Shown here: positions 43,999 to 57,145 of the stretch, piece by piece
Layout: each line of letters begins with the position of its first letter
How positions within the stretch are numbered: the first letter of the stretch is position 1
Source of the DNA: Ecdyonurus torrentis
Taxonomy: Eukaryota; Arthropoda; Insecta; Ephemeroptera; Heptageniidae
Assembly: GCA_949318235.1 (NCBI GenBank)
Contig: OX439134.1
Span: 19,212,556 to 19,276,555, forward strand
DNA length: 64,000 nucleotides
Direction: 5' to 3'
Translations under genes and position numbers: made by a program
Notes under the pieces: generated by a model
The model's database searches: none
The model's input: only the letters and a program-made list of their open reading frames with translations
Told to the model about the DNA's origin: nothing

Positions 43999-44049
<51 letters not shown>
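43999..44049. repeat. (TA)n microsatellite
   Basis: Perfect TA run next to the family V end. Confidence 0.95.
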
Positions 44050-44050
<1 letters not shown>

Positions 44051-44558
44051 CCAAAGGCTATTTTGCAAAAAAAAAGAACGCAATATAAAATAACAATAAT
44101 AAATATTTACAATAAATTTTAGATTGTAACGGACAACAAATAAAATATTTCAGCAATAAAAAAAAAACATTAATATTTGTACAAAATAAAAATGTTATAT
44201 TATATAGTTGAGAAATATATTTTATATATACCTGCCATCTATGTATATTTTAAAAATAATTACTTCCTGTTTTGGTTCTTTGCCAAATCTAAATAAAAAA
44301 TTTAAATTTATTTTGACTTTATCGTTATATTTTTACATTTAAAAAAAATTGTTTTGAAAGTTATTTAAAATAAAAAAACATTATACTCGTATATACGAGA
44401 GATGTTTTGTTTGAAGTTCCGTAAGCATTGGTTTAAATATTTGTATGTTAATTTGACGCAAGCCATGCTCACTATAGGTAGGTAATACTATAACTTTTTA
44501 CATTTATTTATTTTATCATACTTCACATCATGTATACGTATATTACAAAAATTAAAAG
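44050..44558. other. AT-rich sequence, nothing recognised
   Basis: Nothing recognised. Confidence 0.5.
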
Positions 44559-44969
44559 TGACGGCTTATGTAAAGCTAAAAAGTGGAAAAGGAAGTGCCG
44601 GAAAAGGAAACCAATTGATGTTAAAAGTGGGAGGTATAGCTCAGGCCTAGCTTGCTGCTAGCGCGATGTTTTCTCCCACTTTTACCGTCACGTCATTTCC
44701 ACTTTCATTAATTACTTTTCCACATTTTGAGTAAACATAAGCTGTCAATGCCGAAAAAGGAAGTGCCGGAAGAGGAAACCACGTGATGGTAAAAGTGGAA
44801 GAAAACTTCTTGCCAGCAGCAAGCTAGGCCTGAGCTACCTCCCACTTTTACCGTCACGTGGTTTCCTCTTCTGGCACTTCTTTTTCCGGATTTTGAGTAA
44901 ACATAAGCGGTCATGGATTCCTTTTCCGGCACTTCCTTTTCCTGTTGTTAGAGTAAACATAAGCAGTCA
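44559..44969. mobile_element. Cluster of family R foldbacks (two and a fragment)
   Basis: Copy 3 (44559-44746), copy 4 in opposite orientation (44747-44912) and an arm fragment (44913-44969) stand end to end, each bounded by GTAAACATAAGC. All show GGAAAAGGAAGTGCCGGAA-type arms. Copy 4 keeps CACGTG in both arms. Frames in this stretch read the arms. Confidence 0.75.
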
Positions 44970-45349
44970 GTAGATATTCATTTAAAGTAATGTAAATTCG
45001 AAAGACAAGTAAAGGAGAATTCAGCAAGGGCCTCACCATAGTGAAGAGAGTTCTATGATTTGTTGAAGTAAAATAAATTAATAAAGATCGAAACATTTTA
45101 AAATATTATATAAATTATGACATTTCTCATTAATCTGATTATTATTGATATATAATATTTTACTAATTATAATCTGTATACTAATTGAATTAATCTCTTG
45201 ACTAATTAATATTTTATTCATTAAAGTGATTGAAGTGTACTCGTATTAATTGAAATATGGTTCTATTTAATTTAGAGCTTGAGAGCGAGAATTATAATAT
45301 AATTATTTATTTTATTACCAAATCCATTATCATAACATTACGTTAATTT

Positions 45350-45354
<5 letters not shown>
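44970..45354. other. AT-rich sequence, nothing recognised
   Basis: Nothing recognised. Confidence 0.5.

Positions 45355-45446
<92 letters not shown>
45355..45446. repeat. (TA)n microsatellite, about 92 bp
   Basis: Perfect TA array. A short (CT)n lies at 45522-45541. Confidence 0.97.
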
Positions 45447-45447
<1 letters not shown>

Positions 45448-45680
45448 TCAGGGCATGGTCAGAGAGTGACTATTAACATAAAACTAATTATTTATTGCTC
45501 TGGCCTTTACAGAGATTTTGATTCTCTCTCTCTCTCTCTCGCTCAAATTATGCAGATAAATTAAACATTTTCAATTAAATTTCCCCGTATACAAACACTA
45601 TGATTTTAATATTTAATTACTGCCTAAAGCCCAATTCACACGGAACAATAATTGTAATAAGCAAAACAGTAGAACATGTG

Positions 45681-45880
45681 CACGTAAAGGAATAAATTAC
45701 GGCATTTTTGACGCTATATATTTGTCATATTACAGCATATTATATCTTAATGAATTTTGAGCAGCATAAATAAATAGGTAAAATCTACTTTTCGTAATTT
45801 TTTAAATTTATATTGCAATGCATGTATAATGTTGTATAATGCACTAATTATGGTCTATACTGTGTAAGAAAAGTTCGTGC
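45681..45880 (+). mobile_element. Family B element, diverged
   Basis: CACGTAAAGGAATAAATTAC and the AATTTTGAGCAGCATAAATA interior. The right terminus is degraded. Confidence 0.55.
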
Positions 45881-46051
45881 TATTTCATTTTTTTTTTTTA
45901 TTTCATTGCTCAATGCAACTATTTCTTCTTTGAAAAGGTCTTTATGGAAACTCAATGTGTTTATATGAAGATTTTAGTTAATTTATTTTCATTTCATTTC
46001 ACATAATAGAATTAAAACTAATATAAGTGCCTGAACTATATTATAGCTTAA

Positions 46052-46340
46052 AGGCATAGAACACCTTGAACAAAAAAACATGTCTAATATCCTAAAATAC
46101 CTAAATATCAATGTTAATTTGTCCGGAGTCATTGATTTCTAATTTATTTTCCATTTACAAAATGTCAGCTGCAGATTTGTGACGTTCACAGCTCACTAGT
46201 CCACGCGTGCGGAAACAGGCAAGCTGTGACGTCATATACCCGCAGCTGGAAAGCAAATTAGAAATTATTGACTCCTCAACGTTGATATTTAGGTATGTTA
46301 GGATATATGCATGGATTTTTGTTCCAGGTGTTCTACGCCT
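46052..46340. mobile_element. Family D foldback MITE
   Basis: AGGCATAGAACACCTTGAAC to CAGGTGTTCTACGCCT. Left flank TTAA, right flank GTAA. One arm has lost part of TTCCATT..GAATGG. The left inner site is mutated to TGACGTTCA; the right keeps TGACGTCA at 46227-46234. Confidence 0.82.
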
Positions 46341-47872
<1,532 letters not shown>

Positions 47873-47873
47873 C

Positions 47874-47916
<43 letters not shown>

Positions 47917-48175
47917 TTCTTTATTCATTCATTCATTCATTCATTCATTCATTCATTCATTCATTCATTCATTCATTCATTCATTCATTCATTCATTCAT
48001 TCATTCATTCATTCATTCATTCATTCATTCATTCATTCATTCATTCATTCATTCATTCATTCATTCATTCATTCATTCATTCATTCATTCATTCATTCAT
48101 TCATTCATTCATTCATTCATTCATTCATTCATTCATTCATTCATTCATTCATTCATTCATTCATCCATTCATTCG
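47873..48175. repeat. (TTTA)n followed by (ATTC)n array
   Basis: TTTA units at 47873-47917, then about 250 bp of ATTC units to 48175, with one TCATCC near the end. Three overlapping Ser-Phe-Ile-His frames are translations of the array. Confidence 0.98.
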
Positions 48176-48204
48176 AGTGAGGTGTAAGAGCGAGCCACTT
48201 ACTT

Positions 48205-48450
48205 AGTCTAAATTCAAATTATTTATTTATTCAGCTACAGAGCAAGTTCACAAGTACTGGATACAATATAGTCACAAACAAAACATTCAAAACAAAGACA
48301 AAAATAAAACAAGCGCATATTATGCATAGCGTATCCATCGTGCCGAAAAAGCCCCCGTGGAACAGCCACAAACCCGTTGCGTGGCGCATCTGATATAGTA
48401 AAAGCATCATACTATTGCACCACGCATTGGGCACCTAGCTTTCATAAATG
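48205..48450 (-). mobile_element. Possible LINE 3' end
   Basis: On the minus strand a 67-codon frame (48231-48434) ends at TAG, immediately followed by CTGAATAAATAAATAATTTG and then the (ATTC)n array. AATAAA plus a simple repeat after a short frame fits a 5'-truncated non-LTR retrotransposon. The peptide is hydrophobic near its C-terminus and has no motif I recognise. Confidence 0.3.
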
Positions 48451-48504
48451 ATTTTTGTCTCTCTGTATTTTTGAATAAATAAGATTATATAATTTAATTT
48501 GTTT

Positions 48505-48740
48505 ACTAATGCTCGATATTAATAGTACTGACCTCCGTATAGTGTACTACCTGGATAGCTACTTCACCTGTAATTATCATATTTATTAGATTTACCATTG
48601 TACCCACAACATATAATGATTTCACCTAAAAATCCCATTGTCCCTATCTAAGTGTTTTCTTATTGTATAACTGTGTAATAATAGTTTTGTGTTACCTCTT
48701 TTATCTACCATAAAGTTAAAGTGAAATCTTACAAGTTTGT
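48505..48740 (+). mobile_element. Family P element (partial)
   Basis: AATAGTACTGACCTCCGTAT, CTACCTGGATAGCTACTTCA and CACCTGTAATTATC match the reverse complement of 56090-56190. Similarity continues more weakly through TTTACCATTGTACCCACAAC. Confidence 0.5.
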
Positions 48741-48898
48741 TTGTTACGTATTTTACTTTCTTACTAATCTTTGCTCTTCCTTTACCGTCGAGTGTATAGT
48801 AAAAAATAATATGATTAAATGTAAATATGCAAAACTTCGGTCTACAAGAAAGATACAACAATCAACACTCATATTGCAGTATACTAACAATGTGGAAT

Positions 48899-49680
48899 AT
48901 TTAAAGTAGTTTGAACGAGTTTTGATATTATTTAAACGCCGTTTTAGTGCTACCTATAGATTCCTTATTTCTCTATGCTCCTATTGATGTAATAAAAAAT
49001 ACATTTAGTTCGAAACGCAAATAAAAAAATAGCCGCAAAGTCGAGCATTTTCCTCATACAACATTGCGGTTAATGGCTGAAAAAGCCAGGATCCTTCCAC
49101 AGTAGATCATTCATATTTCTGCGAAAGTGTATTTAAATGGACTCAAAAACAGATAAATAAGCTCTTTGATAAACAAAGAAACTTTTAAAAGCATTAAACT
49201 AAATTTGGTTCGAAACGCACTGAGAACTTTGTTACTAAAAGAGCTGAAAATGAGAATTTTTTTGTTAACCAGTAATTATTATATAGTTCGGAAATCGGCC
49301 GCTAGAGGCGCCGAATCATGGCGATCGCGGGAGAAACGAGATATAAACGTCAATTGAACTCATAAACGTTAATAAAACTATTGTAATGTACTTAATATGT
49401 ATTAACTTCATTATAATTAATTAATATATGCACTGAGAAGCGAGAAAAGTGTTTGATTAGAAAATAGTTACAAAAAGCAATATATTATATGATTTGCTGG
49501 ATTATCTCTTAGTGCCTTGACAGCACAGTTGGTAGAGCGCTGCTTTTACATGACGAGGGTCAGCGGATCGAGACTCGGTTATTGCAAAGTTTTTAATGAT
49601 GAAATTAAATTCAAGTGAGCGCCAAACTTCAAATAAATTTAAAATCAGCTGTTAACAACCTCGTTCAAACTACTTTAAAT
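48899..49680. mobile_element. 782-bp element with TIRs and tRNA-like passenger
   Basis: TTTAAAGTAGTTTGAACGAG at the left is repeated inverted as CTCGTTCAAACTACTTTAAA at the right. The terminal repeats are about 20 bp. The interior has no good frame. It contains a locally GC-rich part (ATCGGCCGCTAGAGGCGCCG, about 49295) and the tRNA-like sequence at 49513. No matching second copy in the window. Confidence 0.6.
49513..49588 (+). pseudogene. tRNA-like sequence (pseudogene or SINE head)
   Basis: GCACAGTTGGTAGAGCGCTG looks like a D-arm with A box, followed by TTTTACATGACGAGGGTC and a degraded B box GGATCGAGACT. The triplet in the anticodon position could be TAC, as in tRNA-Val, but stems pair poorly and the acceptor stem is not complementary. 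Not a functional tRNA by eye. Confidence 0.45.
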
Positions 49681-49800
49681 GAAAAATGTTAGTCTTTTTA
49701 GAGATCTAAAATAAAATTAGATAAATTATCTATGTTGTCTCAACTATGTTGTAAAGTATAATACTTTCACTATTGTAATATGTATAAATAAAACTCCATT

Positions 49801-49846
<46 letters not shown>
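49801..49846. repeat. poly(A) tract
   Basis: About 46 A. AATAAAACTCC precedes it, so a retroposed 3' end is possible. Confidence 0.97.
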
Positions 49847-49848
<2 letters not shown>

Positions 49849-49989
49849 GTTTTAAAACATAATGTATAGTACCTCTTAAAACACCTACCTGACTAGCATA
49901 TTTTGCTATATTAGTGGAATAAGCAAAAATAGCCCATATATTCTAGAAAATAATAGACATTGAGTTTTAGTCATTATTTAAAAAAATGT

Positions 49990-50425
49990 TGTAAATAAAC
50001 AAATTCAGAGCCCAACAATACTAACAAAGTGCTAGCAGATGGGACTTTGTCTTACTGTCTCAATTTAATATTCTTTCTTATGGGGCAATGAAGCAGCTAT
50101 AACTCAAATAAGATTTTTTTTTTCTCTCGTCACTGAAATTTTGGGTGTACCTTACTGAGCCTCAAAGCTTTTGTTTTCCACAATTTTAATTAACCTTTTT
50201 TGAAAATAAAATTTCTTCTGATTGATTTAAAATCCAGGAAAACAAAAGCTTGTAGGCTCAGTAAGCTACAGTAAAAATTTCAGCTCTGAGAAATAATTAT
50301 AAGTTGAGTTATAGCCCTTATAGCTGCTTCATTGCCCCATAAGAAAGCTTGCCAAACTGATATAAAGTCATCTGCTAGCACTTTATTAGTATTGTTGAGC
50401 TGTGAGTTTGTTTATTTTCCCACTA
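49990..50425. mobile_element. Family L foldback element
   Basis: AGCCCAACAATACTAACAAA and GTGCTAGCAGATGGGACTTT pair with AAAGTCATCTGCTAGCAC and TTAGTATTGTTGAGCTG. Inner arms pair TTCTTATGGGGCAATGAAGC with GCTTCATTGCCCCATAAG and TACTGAGCCTCAAAGCTTTT with AAAAGCTTGTAGGCTCAGTA. Non-coding. One arm of another copy lies at 39475. Confidence 0.78.
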
Positions 50426-50876
50426 AACCCACTTTTTGTATAAGTATTCTATTGGGTATAGAAAATATGAAAATATAGAAAGTTTAGCTTTAAATGAATA
50501 TGTAACTGAAAGTCATTTCAGAGCTAATAGTTTTTATTAACTGGAGATGTTGTATAAAAACATAATTTCTTAAATACACATTTTAAATAGTATTTAACTG
50601 ATAATAATAATAAAAGACGTCAGTAAAATAATAGTCATGTGTGCAAAGTAGAGTAAAGTAATAAACGTTGAGAGACAAAGTTTTAACAACGTTGCTAGTT
50701 GTACAGTGAATTACATGCAAGAAGTGCATGAAACTTGGATAATAAACATCGTTGCAATTATTTACAACTATTAACTTTATTATTTTGTTAAATGTTTGTT
50801 TTAAAAACTTTTGTGTACTTCATAATTTTAAGATTGGTTTATTGCATATAACTACATAATAATAGTAAGAATTATC
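50426..50876. other. AT-rich sequence, nothing recognised
   Basis: Nothing recognised. Confidence 0.5.
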
Positions 50877-50880
50877 TTAA

Positions 50881-51535
50881 AGGAATACACCAGAAGACAA
50901 CATAAAGGCGTAGAATACCTATAGTACAAAAAACATGTCTTATATCCTAACAGACCTAAATATCAACGTTGATTTGGCCGGAGCCATTTATTTCTAATTT
51001 AAGTTACATTCACGAAATGGTAGCTGCGGGTTTATGACGTCACAGCTCACCCGTTTCCGCGCGCGTGGACTAGTGAGCTGTGACGTCATAAACCCACGGT
51101 TACCATTTTGTTAATGGAAAATAAATTAGACATCAATGACTATGGCCAAATCTACGTTGATATTTAGGTATGCTAGGATATTATACATGTTTTTTGTTGT
51201 AGGTGTTCTACGCCTACAAGCATTTATATCACAAAACACTTGATGGGACTTACATAAATAACTTTAGTTTGTCTTAAAACCCAACTGTAGCTACGTAGCA
51301 GTGGTCAGAAATTTTCGATTTATGCAACCCGCACAACATCTTTTTTTTTTTTTTTTACTTATTTTTGCATGTTTCTGACGTCAGAAACATGAATAGTCAC
51401 GCAAATTGTATACTTTACAGTATTTTCACGCTCTCTTGTGGGGCTACATAAACATTCTGGTAAAAATTGTCATCAGTTTTGAAGATCTGATTTCGTGTTT
51501 ATTCATTAAAAAGCACTGTGGCTTTTATGAACTGA
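50881..51535 (+). mobile_element. Family C MITE carrying a nested family D MITE
   Basis: Starts AGGAATACACCAGAAGACAA after TTAA (50877-50880). C sequence resumes at AAGCATTTATATCACAAAAC (about 51218) and runs to GATTTCGTGTTTATTCATT. The right terminus is eroded. A poly(T) of about 18 lies at 51340-51357. TGACGTCA at 51376-51383. Confidence 0.8.
50906..51215. mobile_element. Family D MITE nested in family C
   Basis: AGGCGTAGAATACC to GGTGTTCTACGCCT, about 310 bp, with arms and inner palindrome as in 37006-37313. TGACGTCA at 51034 and 51081. Flanks are ATAA (left) and ACAA (right). Other C copies have a single ATAA here, so the target resembles TTAA without being exact. Confidence 0.85.
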
Positions 51536-52382
51536 AAATTAGAAAATGAAACAACATTTGATCCAGAATGATAATAAAATAAATAAATGATGTCTTATTT
51601 TAAAATATTCCTCTAAACAATCACTGGGACTTCCACATTTTTTTATATTAACTAAAATAGTATTTTTAGTAAAGAAATAGAAAAGTATGTATACATAATT
51701 TGCCTTACAATTATAGTGTTATTATTTTACATATATCTCTGTCAAGCTATACAAAAAAAGCAAGCTCATGCAGATTTATTTCTTGTACTTTTTATTTCTC
51801 TTGCTGCTAAATGCAAATTCTGAACATGAATATTCATAGCAAAATCTTAGCTTCAAAATGTTGCTCGCTCTTTTTTTTTTTTTTTTTTTAAGACGAAAAA
51901 ATATAAAATAATATATTCTTTCATAAAATTAATGAATATTTAATGTATTTTTTTATTTAATTATTCTTTTAAAAATTATATTATTAAATTAATGGACGAG
52001 ATACTTTTACAAAGATACTTAATTTAATGAAATAGACACTTAGTTAAAAGGCTTCAATAAAATATGTATTTTTATTTTTTATGCGTGCAATTTACACTTT
52101 TTAAAGCCATTTTAATCTCTATTTTCTGCAAAAATAAAAATTTAAAAGTTGTGTATTAAGATTATTTTCTAAACTTTAAAAATAAAAACAGGCGTGTAAA
52201 TGTCAGATATGCGGCTTCAAAAGACCTTTAATTTTTTACGTCTTTTTAAAGTTTAAGAACGGCAGAAGACTCATAAACAAGTCAATTTAGTTTTCTTCAA
52301 AATAATAAGGATTTTATTTCTTTTACGTTTCATCAAAACTGGCGACTGTAAAACGTTAGTAATTTATTTTCTACAGCTCGGA
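51536..52382. other. AT-rich sequence with poly(T)
   Basis: poly(T) at about 51872-51888. Nothing else recognised. Confidence 0.5.
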
Positions 52383-52445
52383 TAGTTCAAATTACGTAAT
52401 TAATGCTGCATTTATACCATATAGCATAATTTCAGAACTATTTTA
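52383..52445 (+). mobile_element. Family B fragment, left end
   Basis: AATTACGTAATTAATGCTGC and ACCATATAGCATAATT. Confidence 0.5.
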
Positions 52446-52483
52446 TTAATTTCTTTAACCCTATAAAGTTTTATGTGATAACA

Positions 52484-52832
52484 CACGGAAAGAATAAATT
52501 ACGTAATTTATGCTTCATATCGTCTCTATCGCATCAAAATGTGCCAAGTGAAACTATCACGAGCGCGCCAAACGTTCCATCTGACAATGTAAACGCAATG
52601 TAGATGGAACGTTTGACGTGCTCTTGATAATTTTACTTGGTATATTTTGACGCGACAGAGACGATATAAAGTACGTCAATAATAGCATGACTGTTGCTAA
52701 ATTAGAACTACATAAATAATTATGCTGCATAATATAATATTTATGCTATTTAACATAGTTATTATGCTGTATTGAACAAATTATGCTGATAAAGAGCTGG
52801 CATAATTATTACATATTTATTTTTATCCGTGT
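52484..52832 (+). mobile_element. Family B element split by a TA-flanked foldback
   Basis: CACACGGAAAGAATAAATTA to CATATTTATTTTTATCCGTG, both termini well preserved. Without the nested 145 bp it is about 200 bp, as expected for B. Confidence 0.78.
52520..52664. mobile_element. 145-bp foldback MITE nested in family B
   Basis: TCGTCTCTATCGC and GCGACAGAGACGA at the ends. Arms continue (AAACGTTCCATCT/AGATGGAACGTTT) to a short loop. TA on both sides (52518-52519, 52665-52666). A Tc1/mariner-like target, but the ends are not CAG. Confidence 0.8.
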
Positions 52833-52857
52833 ACAAAAGTCCAAAGTATCAGCTTAA

Positions 52858-53201
52858 AGTGACAGTTCAGACCGTATGTTTATCCGTGGTTCAGGCCTAA
52901 CAACATGCACTTTTAATTCATTAAACACAAAATGGGACACCCAAAATCAAATTCAATTTTTACTATTGCCCAAATGTAACCCCGCAAGAGAGCACAAAAA
53001 AGTAGGTAAAAAACACACATTTTGAACAATTCTGACGTCAGGATTCAATAGAAAAAGTTGTGCGGGTTGCATAACCTAAACATTTTCTTATACGTTTAGG
53101 GTGTCACAATTAGATTCTTGGACAAAATAATTGTGTTTTTGAAAATCCCTTTTTGTGTTTAATAAATTAAAAAAGCATATAGTTACGTCTCGATGGTTCC
53201 T
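52858..53201 (-). mobile_element. Diverged family C subfamily, TTAA duplication
   Basis: Flanked by TTAA (52854-52857, 53202-53205). Keeps ATGCACTTTTAATTCATTAA, GTTGTGCGGGTTGCATAA and TGACGTCA (53033-53040), but most other positions differ and the ends read AGTGACAGTTCAGACC and GGTTCCT. Same length as C, so an older or separate subfamily. Confidence 0.75.
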
Positions 53202-53205
53202 TTAA

Positions 53206-54379
<1,174 letters not shown>

Positions 54380-54602
54380 ATTCATTCATTCATTCATTCA
54401 TTCATTCATTCATTCATTCATTCATTCATTCATTCATTCATTCATTCATTCATTCATTCATTCATTCATTCATTCATTCATTCATTCATTCATTCATTCA
54501 TTCATTCATTCATTCATTCATTCATTCATTCATTCATTCATTCATTCATTCATTCATTCATTCATTCATTCATTCATTCATTCATTCATTCATTCATTCA
54601 TT
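54380..54602. repeat. (ATTC)n tetranucleotide array, about 223 bp
   Basis: Apparently perfect array. The Ile-His-Ser-Phe frame is its translation. Confidence 0.98.
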
Positions 54603-55164
54603 AAGTTATTTTAGTGCTATATACTGTATATTTATGGCCTGACTTAATATTTTACTTCCAGACGGTACTACCTATATTATAGTTGTTAGTTTTTTATTAG
54701 CTAACGTAATATAAAGCACAGATGCGACCCCTGTAACTTTCAGAAGATAAATCTTAAGCAAAACAAGCAACAACAAAAAAAAAAAAAAAAAAAAAAAAAG
54801 GCTAATAAATTTGATTAGTAGATGTGTAGAAAAATGTTTCATTATTTCCGTGCCGTCACGTGATATTATCACGTATACAGACGTATAATTTGAACGTGAC
54901 CCACTTCACGTAATTTCTTACAATGCTTCTCTCTCTAATGCACGTAATTATTAATGAAATTTTTATAACTTAAAACAAGATGCTCTTAAAGTAGCCTCGA
55001 TTAACGCCTACTCAACATGAGATGTTCATCTAAATACACTGAAAAAAGCAAGAGAGAAAAGAAAAATATTTCTTATGTATTTGTTTTGTTCATAAGCGCA
55101 CATCACCTACAAATAAACTTTAAGGATAAGAAGCTCTTGTTAAAAAATGAAGAAAAAAAAACTT
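54603..55164. other. AT-rich sequence with poly(A) and a small palindrome
   Basis: poly(A) at about 54775-54799. The perfect 17-base palindrome ACGTGATATTATCACGT is at 54858-54874. No gene seen. Confidence 0.55.
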
Positions 55165-55330
55165 CTGTTAATGTTTGTAGTTCAAATTTCCACCATAACA
55201 ATGCATTAAGTTTAGCGTGGCGCCACCATCTCATTCAAATAATGTTTGCCGCAATGGTGGCGCCAAATATAACATTATTTGTTGTTTGTTTTCATTATTG
55301 TGACAAAAATTTCAAATACAAATATTAGGG
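55165..55330. mobile_element. Short foldback with GGCGCC arms
   Basis: GTGGCGCCACCAT (about 55218-55230) pairs with ATGGTGGCGCCA (about 55254-55265). Weaker pairing extends outward (AAATTTCCACCATAACAATG). The 103-codon plus frame 55017-55328 runs across it. I see no domain and do not support it. Confidence 0.45.
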
Positions 55331-55734
55331 AAGTGTTTTTAGTACAGGGCAATAATACTGAAGCTCAGGAACTCCTCATAAGCGTGATCCACACATACAA
55401 AAAAGAAAAAAAAATTAAAAAAAAAAACGTAAAAATTATGCTGTAGCATTTTTCAGTATTTTTTTTTTTTTTTTTTTTTTTTTTGAACAAAAATTATTTA
55501 AAATTTACAAGCCAAGGTATTAACCTTATTGGCTTGATCATTTATGGTAATAACACAGGATTATTATTAATTTTTTTATTTAATAAAAAACTATTATTCT
55601 TAACTTAATATGATATACATATAAAAGTTTTGTTGAGCAGAAAAAAAACTGAAACCAAAATCATTCAGAGTAAAATGAAATTAAAAATACTTAAGAACGT
55701 TCCATTAGTTCACTAAACTATACTAAACTGCATT
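55331..55734. other. AT-rich sequence with poly(T)
   Basis: poly(T) at about 55460-55484. Nothing else. Confidence 0.5.
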
Positions 55735-55825
55735 TAAATAGCATAGTTACGTATGATATTCCAATTTAGAACATTTATGTTATATATCATAAAAAACTGC
55801 AACATAAATTACCCAATTTCTACTG
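55735..55825. mobile_element. Family B fragment
   Basis: AATAGCATAGTTACGTATG and TTATATATCATAAAAAACTG. Termini lost. Confidence 0.4.
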
Positions 55826-55859
55826 TCCGCGCTGCAATTTTCTGCTGCCAATGAACTTT

Positions 55860-56215
55860 TGAAGCAATACCTAACTAACTACTTTACCTGTATTTGATTT
55901 AGTGATTGATTTAGTCATACTAATTGTAGCCTATAAAGATTACATTGTCTCTATATATCTAAGTGTGTTCTAGTGCAGTGTTCTAATTTTCTAAGTATCA
56001 TCAAGTACTTGTTATCTTACAATCTTTAGGTTTGTTCGTTACTAGACACTGTGTTGTGAGTACAAAGGTAAATCTTATATAAAAATGATAAGTATATACA
56101 GGTGAAGTAGCAACCGCCAGGTAGTGCAACTAACGTAGCACTGCGGAAGTCAGTACTATATATTAGTCACTATAGTATGCACCAAGAGTAGGTATGTTCT
56201 CGCATGCAATTTTGT
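55860..56215 (-). mobile_element. Family P element
   Basis: Reverse-strand relative of 48505-48740: ACAGGTGAAGTAGCAACC, CCAGGTAGTGCAACTAAC and GCGGAAGTCAGTACTATA. Its own left part also has ACTACTTTACCTGTATTTGA, which pairs loosely with ACAGGTGAAGTAGC, suggesting inverted ends. The total length is uncertain. Confidence 0.45.
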
Positions 56216-56274
56216 AAGTAATCATAGACGAGAAATTTAAAACTAATTACTGTCCAAACTTTGTTTGTACAGTC

Positions 56275-56410
56275 ATTTTGAATACAAAATGAATTTTTAT
56301 TGGCTTATGGCCCAATCAGATGGAGATTTCAGCTGAATCAAAACTCTATCTAAATACATGTTATTCTCATTATACCAATAGAAATTCGTTTTTTAAGTAA
56401 AAATGACCGT
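56275..56410 (+). mobile_element. Family O MITE, copy 1
   Basis: AATTTTTATTGGCTTATGGC to ACCAATAGAAATTCGTTTTT. Ends form an inverted CTATTGG core. Interior CAGATGGAGATTTCAG and CTATCTAAATACATGTTATT. Confidence 0.65.
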
Positions 56411-56667
56411 ACGTTATGATTCATCACATCCATGTTTTCCTACTCAAGTATTTATTATTAATTTGAGATATTTGATTGTAGGTAAAGCAGGTACCATTGA
56501 CTATAATGTAGAGCTAAAGCAGAGATCAAACATTGCATGTATTTATCTCTATAGTAAAATATCAATATTTTCTCAACACTAACTCATGCTTTAGTGTCAC
56601 ATCAAAACTAATTGTGTGATTACTATATCGTTACATTTTTACACTGAGAGAAAAGTTGTAGTCTCTA

Positions 56668-57006
56668 TCTCGTTCTGTAAAGTAAAGTGAATCTCAATAA
56701 CAGTGATTGGCTGACCAACAGAATAAGACACGTTCATTGGTCAATCTTTTTTTTTTTTTTTTTTTTTGTTTGTTTGTTTTTTTTTTTTTTTTGAGCCGAT
56801 AAAAGTGAGACGCATATTGAGACTGAAACTTTTTTAGGAAGTTTCTTTCATTCGTATCAAGTTCAAAGTTCTAAAAGAAGAAATAACAATGATCGACCAT
56901 ATGTATAAACGTAGTAAACAGGTAACGACGTCATAACAAGTTGTTTTTAACAAAGGAACATTTTTGAAGCTGGCTCAATATTTGTGTGTAGTTTACAGAA
57001 CGAGCT
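56668..57006 (+). mobile_element. Family E element, full copy
   Basis: ATCTCGTTCTGTAAAGTA to GTAGTTTACAGAACGAGCTT gives inverted ends with the core CTCGTTCTGTAAA. A composite T run lies at 56747-56790. The central site is CGACGTCA (one change from TGACGTCA). This is the reference copy for the truncated E elements at 8826, 10904 and 39240. Confidence 0.75.
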
Positions 57007-57009
57007 TCT

Positions 57010-57145
57010 TTCATAAAAAAATAAATTCTATTGGCTTATGGCCTATACAATGCGATCAGATGGAGATATTAGTTGACGCAAAACTCTATTTAAATACATG
57101 TTATTTCCATATGCCAATAGAAATTAGTTTTTTATGAAAGAAATT
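57010..57145 (+). mobile_element. Family O MITE, copy 2
   Basis: AAATTCTATTGGCTTATGGC to GCCAATAGAAATTAGTTTTT, same orientation as copy 1, immediately after family E. Confidence 0.68.

Noticed and set aside
55017..55328. 103-codon plus-strand frame
   Set aside because: Low-complexity, Lys-rich start, crosses a small GGCGCC foldback, no domain. It could only be revived by transcript evidence.
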